Assembly: GCF_047549485.1 (NCBI RefSeq)
Contig: NZ_CP180191.1
Span: 2,480,001-2,544,000 of the forward strand
DNA from: Piscinibacterium candidicorallinum
GTDB taxonomy: Bacteria > Pseudomonadota > Gammaproteobacteria > Burkholderiales > Burkholderiaceae_C
DNA: 64,000 nucleotides
Reading direction: 5' to 3'
The position numbers were made by a program, and so were the translations under genes. The notes under the pieces were generated by a model. The model did no database searches, had not been told where the DNA came from, and saw nothing but the letters and a program-made list of their open reading frames with translations. This document shows positions 9,966 through 18,112 of this stretch, in pieces (position 1 is the stretch's first letter; each line of letters begins with the position of its first letter).

Positions 9966-12900
9966 ATGACCCAGCGCCCGCCCTACCTCTACCCCAAGGG
10001 CTCCGTATTGATGCACCCGCCACTGGCGCTCAATCAGGCCGACATGATCGGCTGCTGGGTCCCCGGTTCATTGAGCGCACTGCAGGCCAGTGTCGATGCG
10101 ACGCTGAACCAGGCCACGCAGGGCAAGATGCAGTTCAAGGTCATGAGCAGCTATGTGATGCTGACCTTCACGGCGATTGCCAAGGCACACAGCGACTTTC
10201 CGGTGGATCGTGCCAAGGGCTGGGGCAAGGAAACCGACATCATCACCTGGGTGGTCGTGGGGCAGGTGCCGGCCGGCAGCACCGAGGTCAGCCATGTGTA
10301 CTTCTACCCGATGCACATCTGGGTGGACGACTGCATGGCCCTGATCAACGGGCGCGAGCTGTACGGCTACCCCAAGTACGAATGCCAGTACACGATGCCT
10401 GCACCCGGCCAGCCGGTGCAGCAGCTCACGCTGGCGGCCAAGGGCTTCGAGCCCTTCTCGCCTGACACGCAGCTGGCCTTCCATCCCCTGCTGGACGTGA
10501 ACGTCAGTGCAAATGGCCAGAGCGACAAGCCGCTGGCCGCCTTTGGCGAGGCATTCGCAGAGATCATTGACCTGATGAAGAGCGAGCCCGCGGGCCTGCA
10601 TCTCGGCGAAGCGGCCTATGCGCAGTTTGCGGACATGCTGTTTCACCCGGCGATGGATCAGATCTTCCTGAAGCAGTTTCCGGACGCCGCCGGCGAGCGT
10701 GCGGTGTACCAGGCGGTGGTGGCCGCGCATACGCCCGTGAATGCCATCCGCAGCGTCAAGATGCTCGGCGGGCAGTGGCAGGTGAATCTGCATGCCTTTG
10801 ACAGCTTCCCGCTCAGTGAAAGTCTCGGGTTGAAGATTGGGGTTCAGGACGCGATCCTGCCCTTCCGGGTCGAGTACGACTTTGCCGTACAGCCGGGCCA
10901 GGAGCTGGTGGACAACTCCGTCGTGAAGCCCGAGAAGATCGCCGTGCTGGGCGGTGGCGTGGGTGCGATGACCGCCGCCTTCTGCCTGAGCAACGAGCCC
11001 GGCTGGCAGAACCGCTACGACATCACCGTCTACCAGATGGGGTGGCGCCTGGGTGGCAAGGGCGCCAGCGGGCGCAACCCCAAGCTGGGCCAGCGCATCG
11101 AGGAGCATGGCCTGCACATCTGGTTCGGCTTCTACGACAACGCCTTCAAAGTCATGCAGCAGGCCTACGGCGAGCTCAATCGCCCGGCAGGCAGCCCGCT
11201 GGCCGCCTGGACCGATGCATTCAAGCCGCAGCAGTTCATCACCCTGACCGAGAACGTGGACGGCCAGTGGCGCCTGTGGCCCATCAACACCCCGCTGCGC
11301 CCCGGCGTGCCGGGCAACCACAGTGAACGCCTGACCCTCTGGGCCGCCATCCAGACCGGGATCGCCTGGCTCAAGATGTGGCTCGGCGAGCTGCACACGG
11401 CTCACGCCGCAGCACGCGCCGCTGCGCGCCCCGCACCGGCGTCGAACGCCTCATGGCTCGAGAAGCTGGCGGCGCACCTGAAAGCCGACATCGAGGATCT
11501 GCGCGCCGACCTGCACGAAGTAGGCAGCGCCGTCGAAGCCCTCGTGAAAAGCCTTGAGCTCAACATCGAAGACCATGACGCCGCACATCACGGCCTGCTG
11601 ACCGATGCAGCCCTGGGCATCCGCGCCTGGATCAACGAGCTGCTCGAAGACGAGATTGCAGGCGCCAAGGACTTCGGCGACGACCTGCGGCGCCTGTACA
11701 TCTGCATCGATCTGGCCACCACGACCTTGGCCGGCATGGTGAAGGATCACGTCTTCACCGAGGGCTTCGAGGCGATCAACGACATCGACTTCTACCAGTG
11801 GCTGATCAAGCACGGCGCCAACCCCAAGTACACGGTGTACAGCGCGCCCGTGCGCGGCTTCTACGACCTGGTCTTTGCCTATGAGGATGGGGATTTCAAC
11901 AAGCCCAACATCGAGGCCGGCACCATGCTGCGCGGCATGATGAAGGTGGCCATGTGCTACCACGGCGGCATCATGTTCAAGATGCAGGCCGGCATGGGCG
12001 ACGTAGTCTTCGGCCCGCTGTACCAGGTGCTCAAGGCCCGCGGCGTGAAGTTCAAGTTCTTCCACAAGCTCACCGACCTGCAGCCGGGCACCGACGCGCA
12101 CGGTCAGCCCACCGTGGACGGCATCACCCTGCAGCAGCAGGTGGCCCTTGTGCCCGGCCGTAGCGAGTACGACCCGCTGGTGGATGTGCTGGGTCTGCCG
12201 AGCTGGCCGTCGATCCCGCAGTACGGGCAGATCGAGCAGCAGCAGGCCACGCTCCTGCAGACGCACAACATCAACCTCGAATCGAACTGGAGCGACTGGC
12301 CCGAGGTCTGGCGCGCCGCCAGCGGCCAACCCCTGCCCACGGTGCAGCTCACCCGCGGTACGGACTTCGATCGCGTGGTCTTCGGCCTGTCAGTGGCCAG
12401 CCTGCCCGACGTGGCGGCCAAGCTGTTCCCAATGAGCGCCGGCCTGGCGCAGTGCGCGGCGCAGGTCAAGGCCGTGGCCACGCAGGCCTATCAGGTCTGG
12501 CTGAGCCAGGACATTGCCGGACTCGGCTGGACCCTGCTGAACCGCGATGGCCAGGAGCCCGTGCTGTCCTCCTTCGTGGAGCCCTTCGACACTTGGGCGC
12601 CGATGGACCAGTTGCTCTGCCGCGAAAGCTGGCCGACCGGCCACGAGCCACGTAATGTCAGCTACTTCTGCAGCGCGCTGCCCATGAGCCATTACGCACC
12701 GTACAGCGACAGCAGCTTCCCGGCTCGCTGCGCGGAACAGGTCAAGCAGTCGGCCATCTATCAGCTCAACACCGAAATGGCCCCGCTCTGGCCAAACGCG
12801 CTCCCCCAGCCCGGGGCCTTCCGCTTCGACTGGCTGGTCGATCTGCAGCAGCAGAGCGGCCAGGCGCGCTTCAACAGCCAGTATTGGCGCGCCAACATCG

Positions 12901-13115
12901 ACCCCAGCGAGCGCTATGTGATCTCAGTGGTCAACAGCAGCAAATATCGCCTCAGGGCAGACCAGACCGGCTTCGTGAACATGGTGATTGCCGGGGACTG
13001 GCTCAAGACCGGGCTGGATGCCGGCTGCGTGGAGGCCGCAGTGATGGGCGGCATGCAGGCCAGCCGCGCCATCAGCGGCTACCCCGCCGTGATCCATGGT
13101 GAAGAGGGCTTTTGA
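9966..13115 (+). CDS. Acetoacetate-decarboxylase-like domain fused to FAD/NAD-binding amine-oxidase-type oxidoreductase
   Basis: The ATG at 9966 follows AGGAGAGG and gives 1049 residues. Residues about 60-310 resemble an acetoacetate decarboxylase fold, including GRELYGYPKYEC with Lys137 where the family places its Schiff-base lysine; the usual second Lys is Tyr. A new domain begins at residue 324: KIAVLGGGVGAMTAAFCLSN, a dinucleotide-binding GxGxxG, then YQMGWRLGGKGASGRN as in phytoene-desaturase or squalene-dehydroxylase-like flavoproteins. It ends with the FAD motif NMVIAGDWLKTGLDAGCVEA. A helical Ala/Asp-rich insert lies near residues 470-590. Substrate and pathway are unknown. The convergent FadL porin hints at a hydrophobic substrate, but this is inference. 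Confidence 0.85.
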   Translation: MTQRPPYLYPKGSVLMHPPLALNQADMIGCWVPGSLSALQASVDATLNQATQGKMQFKVMSSYVMLTFTAIAKAHSDFPVDRAKGWGKETDIITWVVVGQVPAGSTEVSHVYFYPMHIWVDDCMALINGRELYGYPKYECQYTMPAPGQPVQQLTLAAKGFEPFSPDTQLAFHPLLDVNVSANGQSDKPLAAFGEAFAEIIDLMKSEPAGLHLGEAAYAQFADMLFHPAMDQIFLKQFPDAAGERAVYQAVVAAHTPVNAIRSVKMLGGQWQVNLHAFDSFPLSESLGLKIGVQDAILPFRVEYDFAVQPGQELVDNSVVKPEKIAVLGGGVGAMTAAFCLSNEPGWQNRYDITVYQMGWRLGGKGASGRNPKLGQRIEEHGLHIWFGFYDNAFKVMQQAYGELNRPAGSPLAAWTDAFKPQQFITLTENVDGQWRLWPINTPLRPGVPGNHSERLTLWAAIQTGIAWLKMWLGELHTAHAAARAAARPAPASNASWLEKLAAHLKADIEDLRADLHEVGSAVEALVKSLELNIEDHDAAHHGLLTDAALGIRAWINELLEDEIAGAKDFGDDLRRLYICIDLATTTLAGMVKDHVFTEGFEAINDIDFYQWLIKHGANPKYTVYSAPVRGFYDLVFAYEDGDFNKPNIEAGTMLRGMMKVAMCYHGGIMFKMQAGMGDVVFGPLYQVLKARGVKFKFFHKLTDLQPGTDAHGQPTVDGITLQQQVALVPGRSEYDPLVDVLGLPSWPSIPQYGQIEQQQATLLQTHNINLESNWSDWPEVWRAASGQPLPTVQLTRGTDFDRVVFGLSVASLPDVAAKLFPMSAGLAQCAAQVKAVATQAYQVWLSQDIAGLGWTLLNRDGQEPVLSSFVEPFDTWAPMDQLLCRESWPTGHEPRNVSYFCSALPMSHYAPYSDSSFPARCAEQVKQSAIYQLNTEMAPLWPNALPQPGAFRFDWLVDLQQQSGQARFNSQYWRANIDPSERYVISVVNSSKYRLRADQTGFVNMVIAGDWLKTGLDAGCVEAAVMGGMQASRAISGYPAVIHGEEGF

Positions 13116-13128
13116 ACCTGTGGGGAAA

Positions 13129-13160
13129 CGCGCTGCGCATAGTCCTACTGGCGCAGCGCG
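13129..13160. terminator. Palindromic hairpin between convergent genes
   Basis: CGCGCTGCGC (13129-13138) pairs with GCGCAGCGCG (13151-13160) around a twelve-base loop, in the 50-base gap between the flavoprotein fusion and the fadL-like gene. No T-run follows on either strand. It probably acts as a weak bidirectional terminator or mRNA end. Confidence 0.5.
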
Positions 13161-13165
13161 AGCTC

Positions 13166-14551
13166 TCACTTGAACTGACGGTTGAACTGCACGCCAATGT
13201 GGTCGGAGTCCAGCGCGTATCGACCTGTGACGGTGCCCTGCCCTGGCACGGCGTTGTTGATGCTCGCGCGCGCAAAGCGGATGTGCCCGTAGCCGACATC
13301 CCAGCTTGTTGTCGCACTGCTCTGATAGCGCGCGCCCAGGCCGACAAAGCTGCGGCGACTGTCTGGCACCACTGCATTGCGGTTGGCATCAGTCACGGCG
13401 CTGCTCTCTGTTTCCAGCCCAGCGCGCAACAGCCACTCTGCATTGAGACGGTGCTTCACACCCAGACCGAACTTGCTGGTGTCCTTCCAGCCAAAGCGCG
13501 TCACGGAATCTGCTGCACCGTTGGCAAAGCGGATGCGCAGGTCCTGAACGCGGCTCCAGCGGGTCCATGCGTATTCCGCGACCAGTTCGGTGTCCTTGCT
13601 CAGCGCCTGAGCAACGCCAAGGGTCAGTGATTCCGGCAGGTTCAGCGCGCTGCGAATACCACCGTTGGTGGTGGCTGGTGTTTGGGTCAGCGCAGCAAAT
13701 GGCCCCGGCAAGGCCGGGTTGGCAAAGCGTGCGTCGCCGCTGATGTCCTGCGTCATGCGGCTCTTGTATTGAAGACCGATCCGCGTGCCCTCTACGGGTC
13801 GCAGATGCGCGGCGAGCTGGTAACCCACATCCCAGCTGTTGCCCTTGATCGTGGCTACGCCGTCCGCGCTCTGCGGCGCGATGCCGGCGCTGCCGCAAGC
13901 GGCGGGGCTGACGGCGACGAAGCACAGGGTGCCGAAATCCACAGCGCTGCGCAGCGTAGCCTGGGCACGCATCACATTGAGACCTGCGCCAAGAGACAGC
14001 TGGTCCGACACCCGCCAGGCCACGCTCGGCATGAGCGACAAGCTCTTCAACTCGGCCTTCTGCACCTGGTAGCGACCTACCCAGCTGTTCTCATAGGTCG
14101 TCGACAACCCGAAGGGTGTGAACAGGGCAAAGCCCAGGCTCAGGTCCTTGGCCAGTGGCCGCGCATAGAAGAAGGACACGAGCGGCGCGGCGCCATCCGC
14201 GCTGGCCTGCGCAGCGCCGTTGGCCGACGTGCCGGCAGGCGACAAGGAGCCCTGATTGCTGAACCTTGCACCCAGGCGAATGCCGCCGACATTGAGCGCA
14301 TAGTGCGCGCCTCGCAGCTCGGTGGTGGCCGCGAGGTTGTTGAGCGCAGTCGACGCGTCATCGGCCAAGGCCACGCCCACATGGCCCAGGCCGAGACTTG
14401 CCGCGGACTGATCCTGCACCGCAAAGCCGCTGGCCAGCGCGGGGGCGGCAAAGGCTGCGCTCAAGGCAGCGACTAAGGCTGCAATATGGGGACAGCGCAA
14501 GGTCAGGGGAGCGGACGCGGTCAAGCCGGCGCGCGTGGTGTTCAAAGGCAT
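13166..14551 (-). CDS. FadL/TodX-family outer-membrane transport protein
   Basis: This 461-residue outer-membrane beta-barrel of the OMPP1/FadL/TodX family imports long-chain fatty acids or other hydrophobic compounds. The ATG at 14551 has GGAG upstream. The signal peptide ends at AAPALA, and the mature protein begins SGFAVQDQSAASLGLGHVGV, the conserved N-terminal hatch sequence. The motif LNNLAATTELRGAHYALNVG follows, and the end is IGVQFNRQFK, a typical barrel-terminal strand. It lies 19 bases after the diguanylate cyclase stop on the same strand, so co-transcription is likely. It converges with the flavoprotein gene. Substrate specificity cannot be read from the sequence. Confidence 0.93.
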   Translation of the reverse strand: MPLNTTRAGLTASAPLTLRCPHIAALVAALSAAFAAPALASGFAVQDQSAASLGLGHVGVALADDASTALNNLAATTELRGAHYALNVGGIRLGARFSNQGSLSPAGTSANGAAQASADGAAPLVSFFYARPLAKDLSLGFALFTPFGLSTTYENSWVGRYQVQKAELKSLSLMPSVAWRVSDQLSLGAGLNVMRAQATLRSAVDFGTLCFVAVSPAACGSAGIAPQSADGVATIKGNSWDVGYQLAAHLRPVEGTRIGLQYKSRMTQDISGDARFANPALPGPFAALTQTPATTNGGIRSALNLPESLTLGVAQALSKDTELVAEYAWTRWSRVQDLRIRFANGAADSVTRFGWKDTSKFGLGVKHRLNAEWLLRAGLETESSAVTDANRNAVVPDSRRSFVGLGARYQSSATTSWDVGYGHIRFARASINNAVPGQGTVTGRYALDSDHIGVQFNRQFK

Positions 14552-14570
14552 ACAGTCTCCAGGGTTGTTT

Positions 14571-16364
14571 TCACGCGGCCTCGGCACGAAGGGCTCTGGG
14601 GCCCTGGCGGCGGTCGCGCTTGTGTTCGTACATCCGGCCATCGGCCAGCGCCACGAGTTCGCTGAGCTCGCGCGCCGAGATCAGGCTGCGCGGGTTCGAG
14701 GCCATGCTCATGCCGAAGGACAGGCCGGCTTCCGGGAAATCCGTCTCGCGCAGGCGCTGCTCGCAGGCCGACAGGGCGGTCGCCAGCGCCTGGCTGTCGC
14801 CGTTGATCGACAGCAGCGCGAACTCGTCGCCACCGAGCCGGTAGGCCCGGCAGCGGCCGATCTGCAGCGCGGCCAGCTCCGCCGCCACCGCGCGGATCAG
14901 CGCGTCGCCATGGGCGTGACCGCGGGTGTCATTGATGACCTTCAGACCATCCAGGTCGATGATCGTGATCAGCAACGCGCCACTCGCGCCCAGGCGCTGC
15001 TGGGTGAGGTACTCCTCGAGCGCCTTGTCGAATGCATGGCGATTGCCCAATTCGGTCAGCGCGTCCGTGTCGGCCAGGCGGCGGGCATCCTGCATCTGCT
15101 GACGGAACTGCTCGCGCGATCGCTCGGCCAGCGCCAGCTGATCGGCCTGCGCAAAGCCCAGCAGCATGGCTTCCAGCGCTGTGCCGAGCAGGGTGAGCAG
15201 GTCGGAGTTGTCGACAAAGTCCGGGATGATGCCCAGGTTCGGCGGCAGGATGATCAGCCCCGGGATCAACACTGCCAGATAGGCCAGCAGGAAGAAGCGC
15301 GCGGGCCGGTAGCGGCGCGAAAGTGCCCAGATGGCACTGGCCACGGCAAAGCTCACCGCGCTGCCGACCGCGAAGGTCGCCACCAGATGCGAGTACGCAG
15401 GCGCCAGCCAGCACACAGGCAGCAGAGCTGCCGCAAGCAGGGCCAGCCAATCACCCGCTCGCGCCAGGCTTGGGCCGATGCGGCGCAACTCCAGGAAGTG
15501 GATGCAGAAGTAGCAGTGAGTGATCGAGAGCAGGAAGAACCAGGGTGCGTAGTTCACATGCCAGTCCGACACACCCAGCCAGTCGTAAGGCACATTGAAA
15601 TAGAAGGCCCAGCCCACCACGCTGCAGATCAGTTGCAGCGCGTACAGGACGGCCGTGCGCTGGCGTGACCACAGCCCGATGAACAGGTTGAACATCAGCA
15701 GGCCGAGCATCGCACCCAGCGCCATGAGCAGCAGCACGGTCTGCGTCAGCACCTTTTCGCGGTACTGCTCGATCGGCCAGACATCCACGCGCGGCTGCGA
15801 GGAGAAAAAGGGCGTGGTCAGGTCCACCAGCACCCAGTAGCGCGTATCTGCCGCCAGCTTCACGCTCTTGCCGCGGTGCAGGACGAACTCGGTGTCGGTC
15901 GTCAGGCCGGTCTGGAAGCTCTGGCGTGAACCGTCACTGCCCAGCACCGTGACGTGCGCGTCGTTGAAAAAGCTGTTGGCCGGCTCGATCACCCACAGGC
16001 CGGGCGCAGACTGCGGTGCGATGCGCAGGCTGAGCCAGTAGCGCCCGCCCCGCATGTCCACGCGCGGCAGCGCGGCCTTGCGGGCCAGCCAAGGCTCCAC
16101 CGCGGCGAACTGCTCCGGCGCCGATTCGCCGCCCGCATGCGCATGCACCACGAGCGCCGAACTGACGGCCGGCGGCGCCTCCGAGAACATGTAGATCAGC
16201 CCTGTCTCGGCCCGAGCCGGCAGAGATGCAGCAACCAGCAAGACAAGCGTCAGCGCAAGCCGGACGCATAAGCCCCCGGCGCGCCCAGGGTGGCACAGGC
16301 ATGCGGGGCCGGCGAAGAGGGGCTGTGCGGGCACGGACAAGACGATAGAGACGGTGAGGAGCAT
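14571..16364 (-). CDS. Membrane diguanylate cyclase (7TMR-DISM plus GGDEF)
   Basis: This protein of about 597 residues makes cyclic di-GMP. After a signal-like hydrophobic segment (RLALTLVLLVAASLPARA), it has a periplasmic 7TMR-DISM extracellular domain (about residues 50-190), then seven hydrophobic helices to about residue 400, a short coiled segment, and a GGDEF domain. LADTDALTELGNRHAFD marks the GGDEF start and RLGGDEFALL is the intact active site. No RxxD inhibitory site is seen just before it. The start is uncertain: ATG at 16364, or TTG at 16385. It lies upstream of fadL on the same strand, which may couple c-di-GMP signalling to that porin gene. Confidence 0.92.
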   Translation of the reverse strand: MLLTVSIVLSVPAQPLFAGPACLCHPGRAGGLCVRLALTLVLLVAASLPARAETGLIYMFSEAPPAVSSALVVHAHAGGESAPEQFAAVEPWLARKAALPRVDMRGGRYWLSLRIAPQSAPGLWVIEPANSFFNDAHVTVLGSDGSRQSFQTGLTTDTEFVLHRGKSVKLAADTRYWVLVDLTTPFFSSQPRVDVWPIEQYREKVLTQTVLLLMALGAMLGLLMFNLFIGLWSRQRTAVLYALQLICSVVGWAFYFNVPYDWLGVSDWHVNYAPWFFLLSITHCYFCIHFLELRRIGPSLARAGDWLALLAAALLPVCWLAPAYSHLVATFAVGSAVSFAVASAIWALSRRYRPARFFLLAYLAVLIPGLIILPPNLGIIPDFVDNSDLLTLLGTALEAMLLGFAQADQLALAERSREQFRQQMQDARRLADTDALTELGNRHAFDKALEEYLTQQRLGASGALLITIIDLDGLKVINDTRGHAHGDALIRAVAAELAALQIGRCRAYRLGGDEFALLSINGDSQALATALSACEQRLRETDFPEAGLSFGMSMASNPRSLISARELSELVALADGRMYEHKRDRRQGPRALRAEAA

Positions 16365-16567
16365 CGCCCGGCGCACGCGGGGCAACGCCTGCGGCCGGGG
16401 GCAAACGACCGTCGGAGCTTAATGGCTCAACTCGCGCTTCTGCACTCCGGCCCAGCGGCTTCTCGCGAAACGCACGCAGCGCCCTCACAAGGGATGCGAG
16501 ACGTGCAACTCAACGGCCTGTCCGGGCTGTCGTGGTCCGCACCAGACCGAGGCGGCGCCGTGCCGGT

Positions 16568-17938
16568 CTAGCGCTGCACGGGCAGGCGCACTATGAACTC
16601 GGTCGGCTCGCCGCTCGCGGTGCTCAGGTAACGCAGTTCACTGCCTGCGGCATCGCTGGCGAAGGGCTGTTCGGTCGTCGGATCGCGCAGGTCGGCCTGC
16701 GCCGTGCCGGCCAGCTTCATGGCCTGAAGCAGCACCATGCGCCGCAGCGCCTCGGTGTCGACAGCGCGTCGGCACAGGTTCGCCCAGTTGACCGTGCTGA
16801 CCTCGATCAGCACGTCGCCCGCCAGATTGCGCGGCCAGGCCAATGTGCGGATCGCACTGAACTTGCTGAAGCCTGCATGCACCTCGGCGCCACGCGCCGC
16901 AAGCGTCGTCGCCGGGCCTTCGCACACGTGAGCTTGCGCCAGATGGCGCCGGGCGATCTCATTGATCGTCGCCTGCTTGCGGATCAGGTAGGCCGACATC
17001 CAGCCCGTGACGCGCTGATCGGCCTGCGCCGATGCCGCGAGCTCCCGCTGTGCCGAGGCCTGCCCGAGCACCGACGAGGCGGCCAGAATTTCCGTGGGCA
17101 TGACCGCAGCCATCGAAAGCTCCGCCTTGCTGAGCGGCGCGGCCAGCGCCGCATGCTGCAGGCTGAGGGCCGCGAGCCTGGGCTGAAGTTCATGCAGGTC
17201 GGCCAGCGCCAGAAGCGAGTTGCGCGCTTGACCCGCCCAGATCAGTTTGGCGGTGAGGCTGCGCGACGCGGCCAGCGCGCGGCGTTCAAAGGCCAGCTTG
17301 GCGAGCACGGCGTCGGCTGCTGCTGCGCCCTGCCCGTCTGCTGCAGCAAGCAGCGCGCGAGCCAGATGGCGCTCGCCCGCCACATCCAAATCCGCCCAGG
17401 GTACGCCGGCGGCACGCTCGATCGAGAGCACCGGCTCTTCGAACTTCGGCGCCAGCAGCATCTGGCTGTAGCGCTGGTCTGCCGCAGCGAGTGGCTGCAG
17501 GTGCAGTTCAAGCTGCTTGCGCCGCGCGGCGTACCAGGCCTGGCAGTTCACGCCTTTCAGATTGCGCTTGCAGCGCAACGCATCAAAGCTTGGCCCGGGC
17601 GCCTGTCCCGGCCCCGCAGCAGACTCCAGCGGCTGGCCGAATGCATCCTGCGTGGTGCGCGCCTCGGCCGCGGCCGCCGGCGCCCCGCTCACCAACCGTT
17701 CCCGGCCGAACTCGCTCGCCCGCCGCTCCTTGGGCGCATCCAGCCCCGCCAGCCAAGCAAAGCCGTTCGCCTCCGACCAGTCCACCGGCCGGGCGGCGTC
17801 GGCCAGCGCGGCCTGGACCTCGGGTGTGGGTGCTTCGTCGAAGCGGCTGAGGGTAAGGGCGAGGGCGAGCCAAAGCAGTGCGAGCCCCAGCAAAGCCAGC
17901 ATCAGCCAGCCCAGTCCCTTGAGTACACGTCGAATCAA
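16568..17938 (-). CDS. Membrane-anchored protein of unknown function
   Basis: I do not recognise this 456-residue protein. The frame is open further upstream to 18031, but those codons lie in the palindromic repeat R2. I prefer the TTG at 17938, which has AAGGA at 17946-17950 seven bases away. The product starts LIRRVLKGLGWLMLALLG with one strong N-terminal transmembrane helix (residues about 10-30). The remainder is alanine-rich, helical and probably periplasmic. It carries two Cys in CKRNLKGVNCQAW, a later VCEG and NLCRRA that could form disulphides, and a C-terminal beta-like tail EFIVRLPVQR. It is flanked by the DUF349 gene and, downstream, the diguanylate cyclase gene, all on the same strand. 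Confidence 0.65.
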   Translation of the reverse strand: MIRRVLKGLGWLMLALLGLALLWLALALTLSRFDEAPTPEVQAALADAARPVDWSEANGFAWLAGLDAPKERRASEFGRERLVSGAPAAAAEARTTQDAFGQPLESAAGPGQAPGPSFDALRCKRNLKGVNCQAWYAARRKQLELHLQPLAAADQRYSQMLLAPKFEEPVLSIERAAGVPWADLDVAGERHLARALLAAADGQGAAAADAVLAKLAFERRALAASRSLTAKLIWAGQARNSLLALADLHELQPRLAALSLQHAALAAPLSKAELSMAAVMPTEILAASSVLGQASAQRELAASAQADQRVTGWMSAYLIRKQATINEIARRHLAQAHVCEGPATTLAARGAEVHAGFSKFSAIRTLAWPRNLAGDVLIEVSTVNWANLCRRAVDTEALRRMVLLQAMKLAGTAQADLRDPTTEQPFASDAAGSELRYLSTASGEPTEFIVRLPVQR

Positions 17939-17976
17939 GCCGGTGTCCTTGGAAAGAGTTCCTGTTTCGGCGCGAG

Positions 17977-18092
17977 CCGCTCCCGCTTGCTGCAAGCCAT
18001 TCTTCAGGCATACCCCTTGAAGACTGGCCACCAGAGCGGATCTTCAGCCCAATGGCTTGAAGAACCGCACCAGACAAGCGGAAAGCGGCCTA
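17977..18092. repeat. Dispersed palindrome family, copy R2 (compact, two arms)
   Basis: The left arm is GCTCCCGCTTGCTGCAAGCC, then TTCTTCAGG...CCTTGAAGA. The right arm is ATCTTCAGCCCAATGGCTTG, then CCAGACAAGCGGAAAGC. The ends match the family (CCGCTTG / CAAGCGG), and each arm holds its own small hairpin. The central CATGAATGCTG block of the longer copies is missing. It lies between two minus-strand genes. Confidence 0.75.
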
Positions 18093-18112
18093 CGCCGTGT
18101 GAATAGTGCCGC

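Noticed and set aside
17939..18031. N-terminal extension of the 16568 gene to 18031
   Set aside because: The extra codons fall mainly in palindrome R2. A TTG with AAGGA seven bases upstream at 17938 gives a normal membrane anchor.
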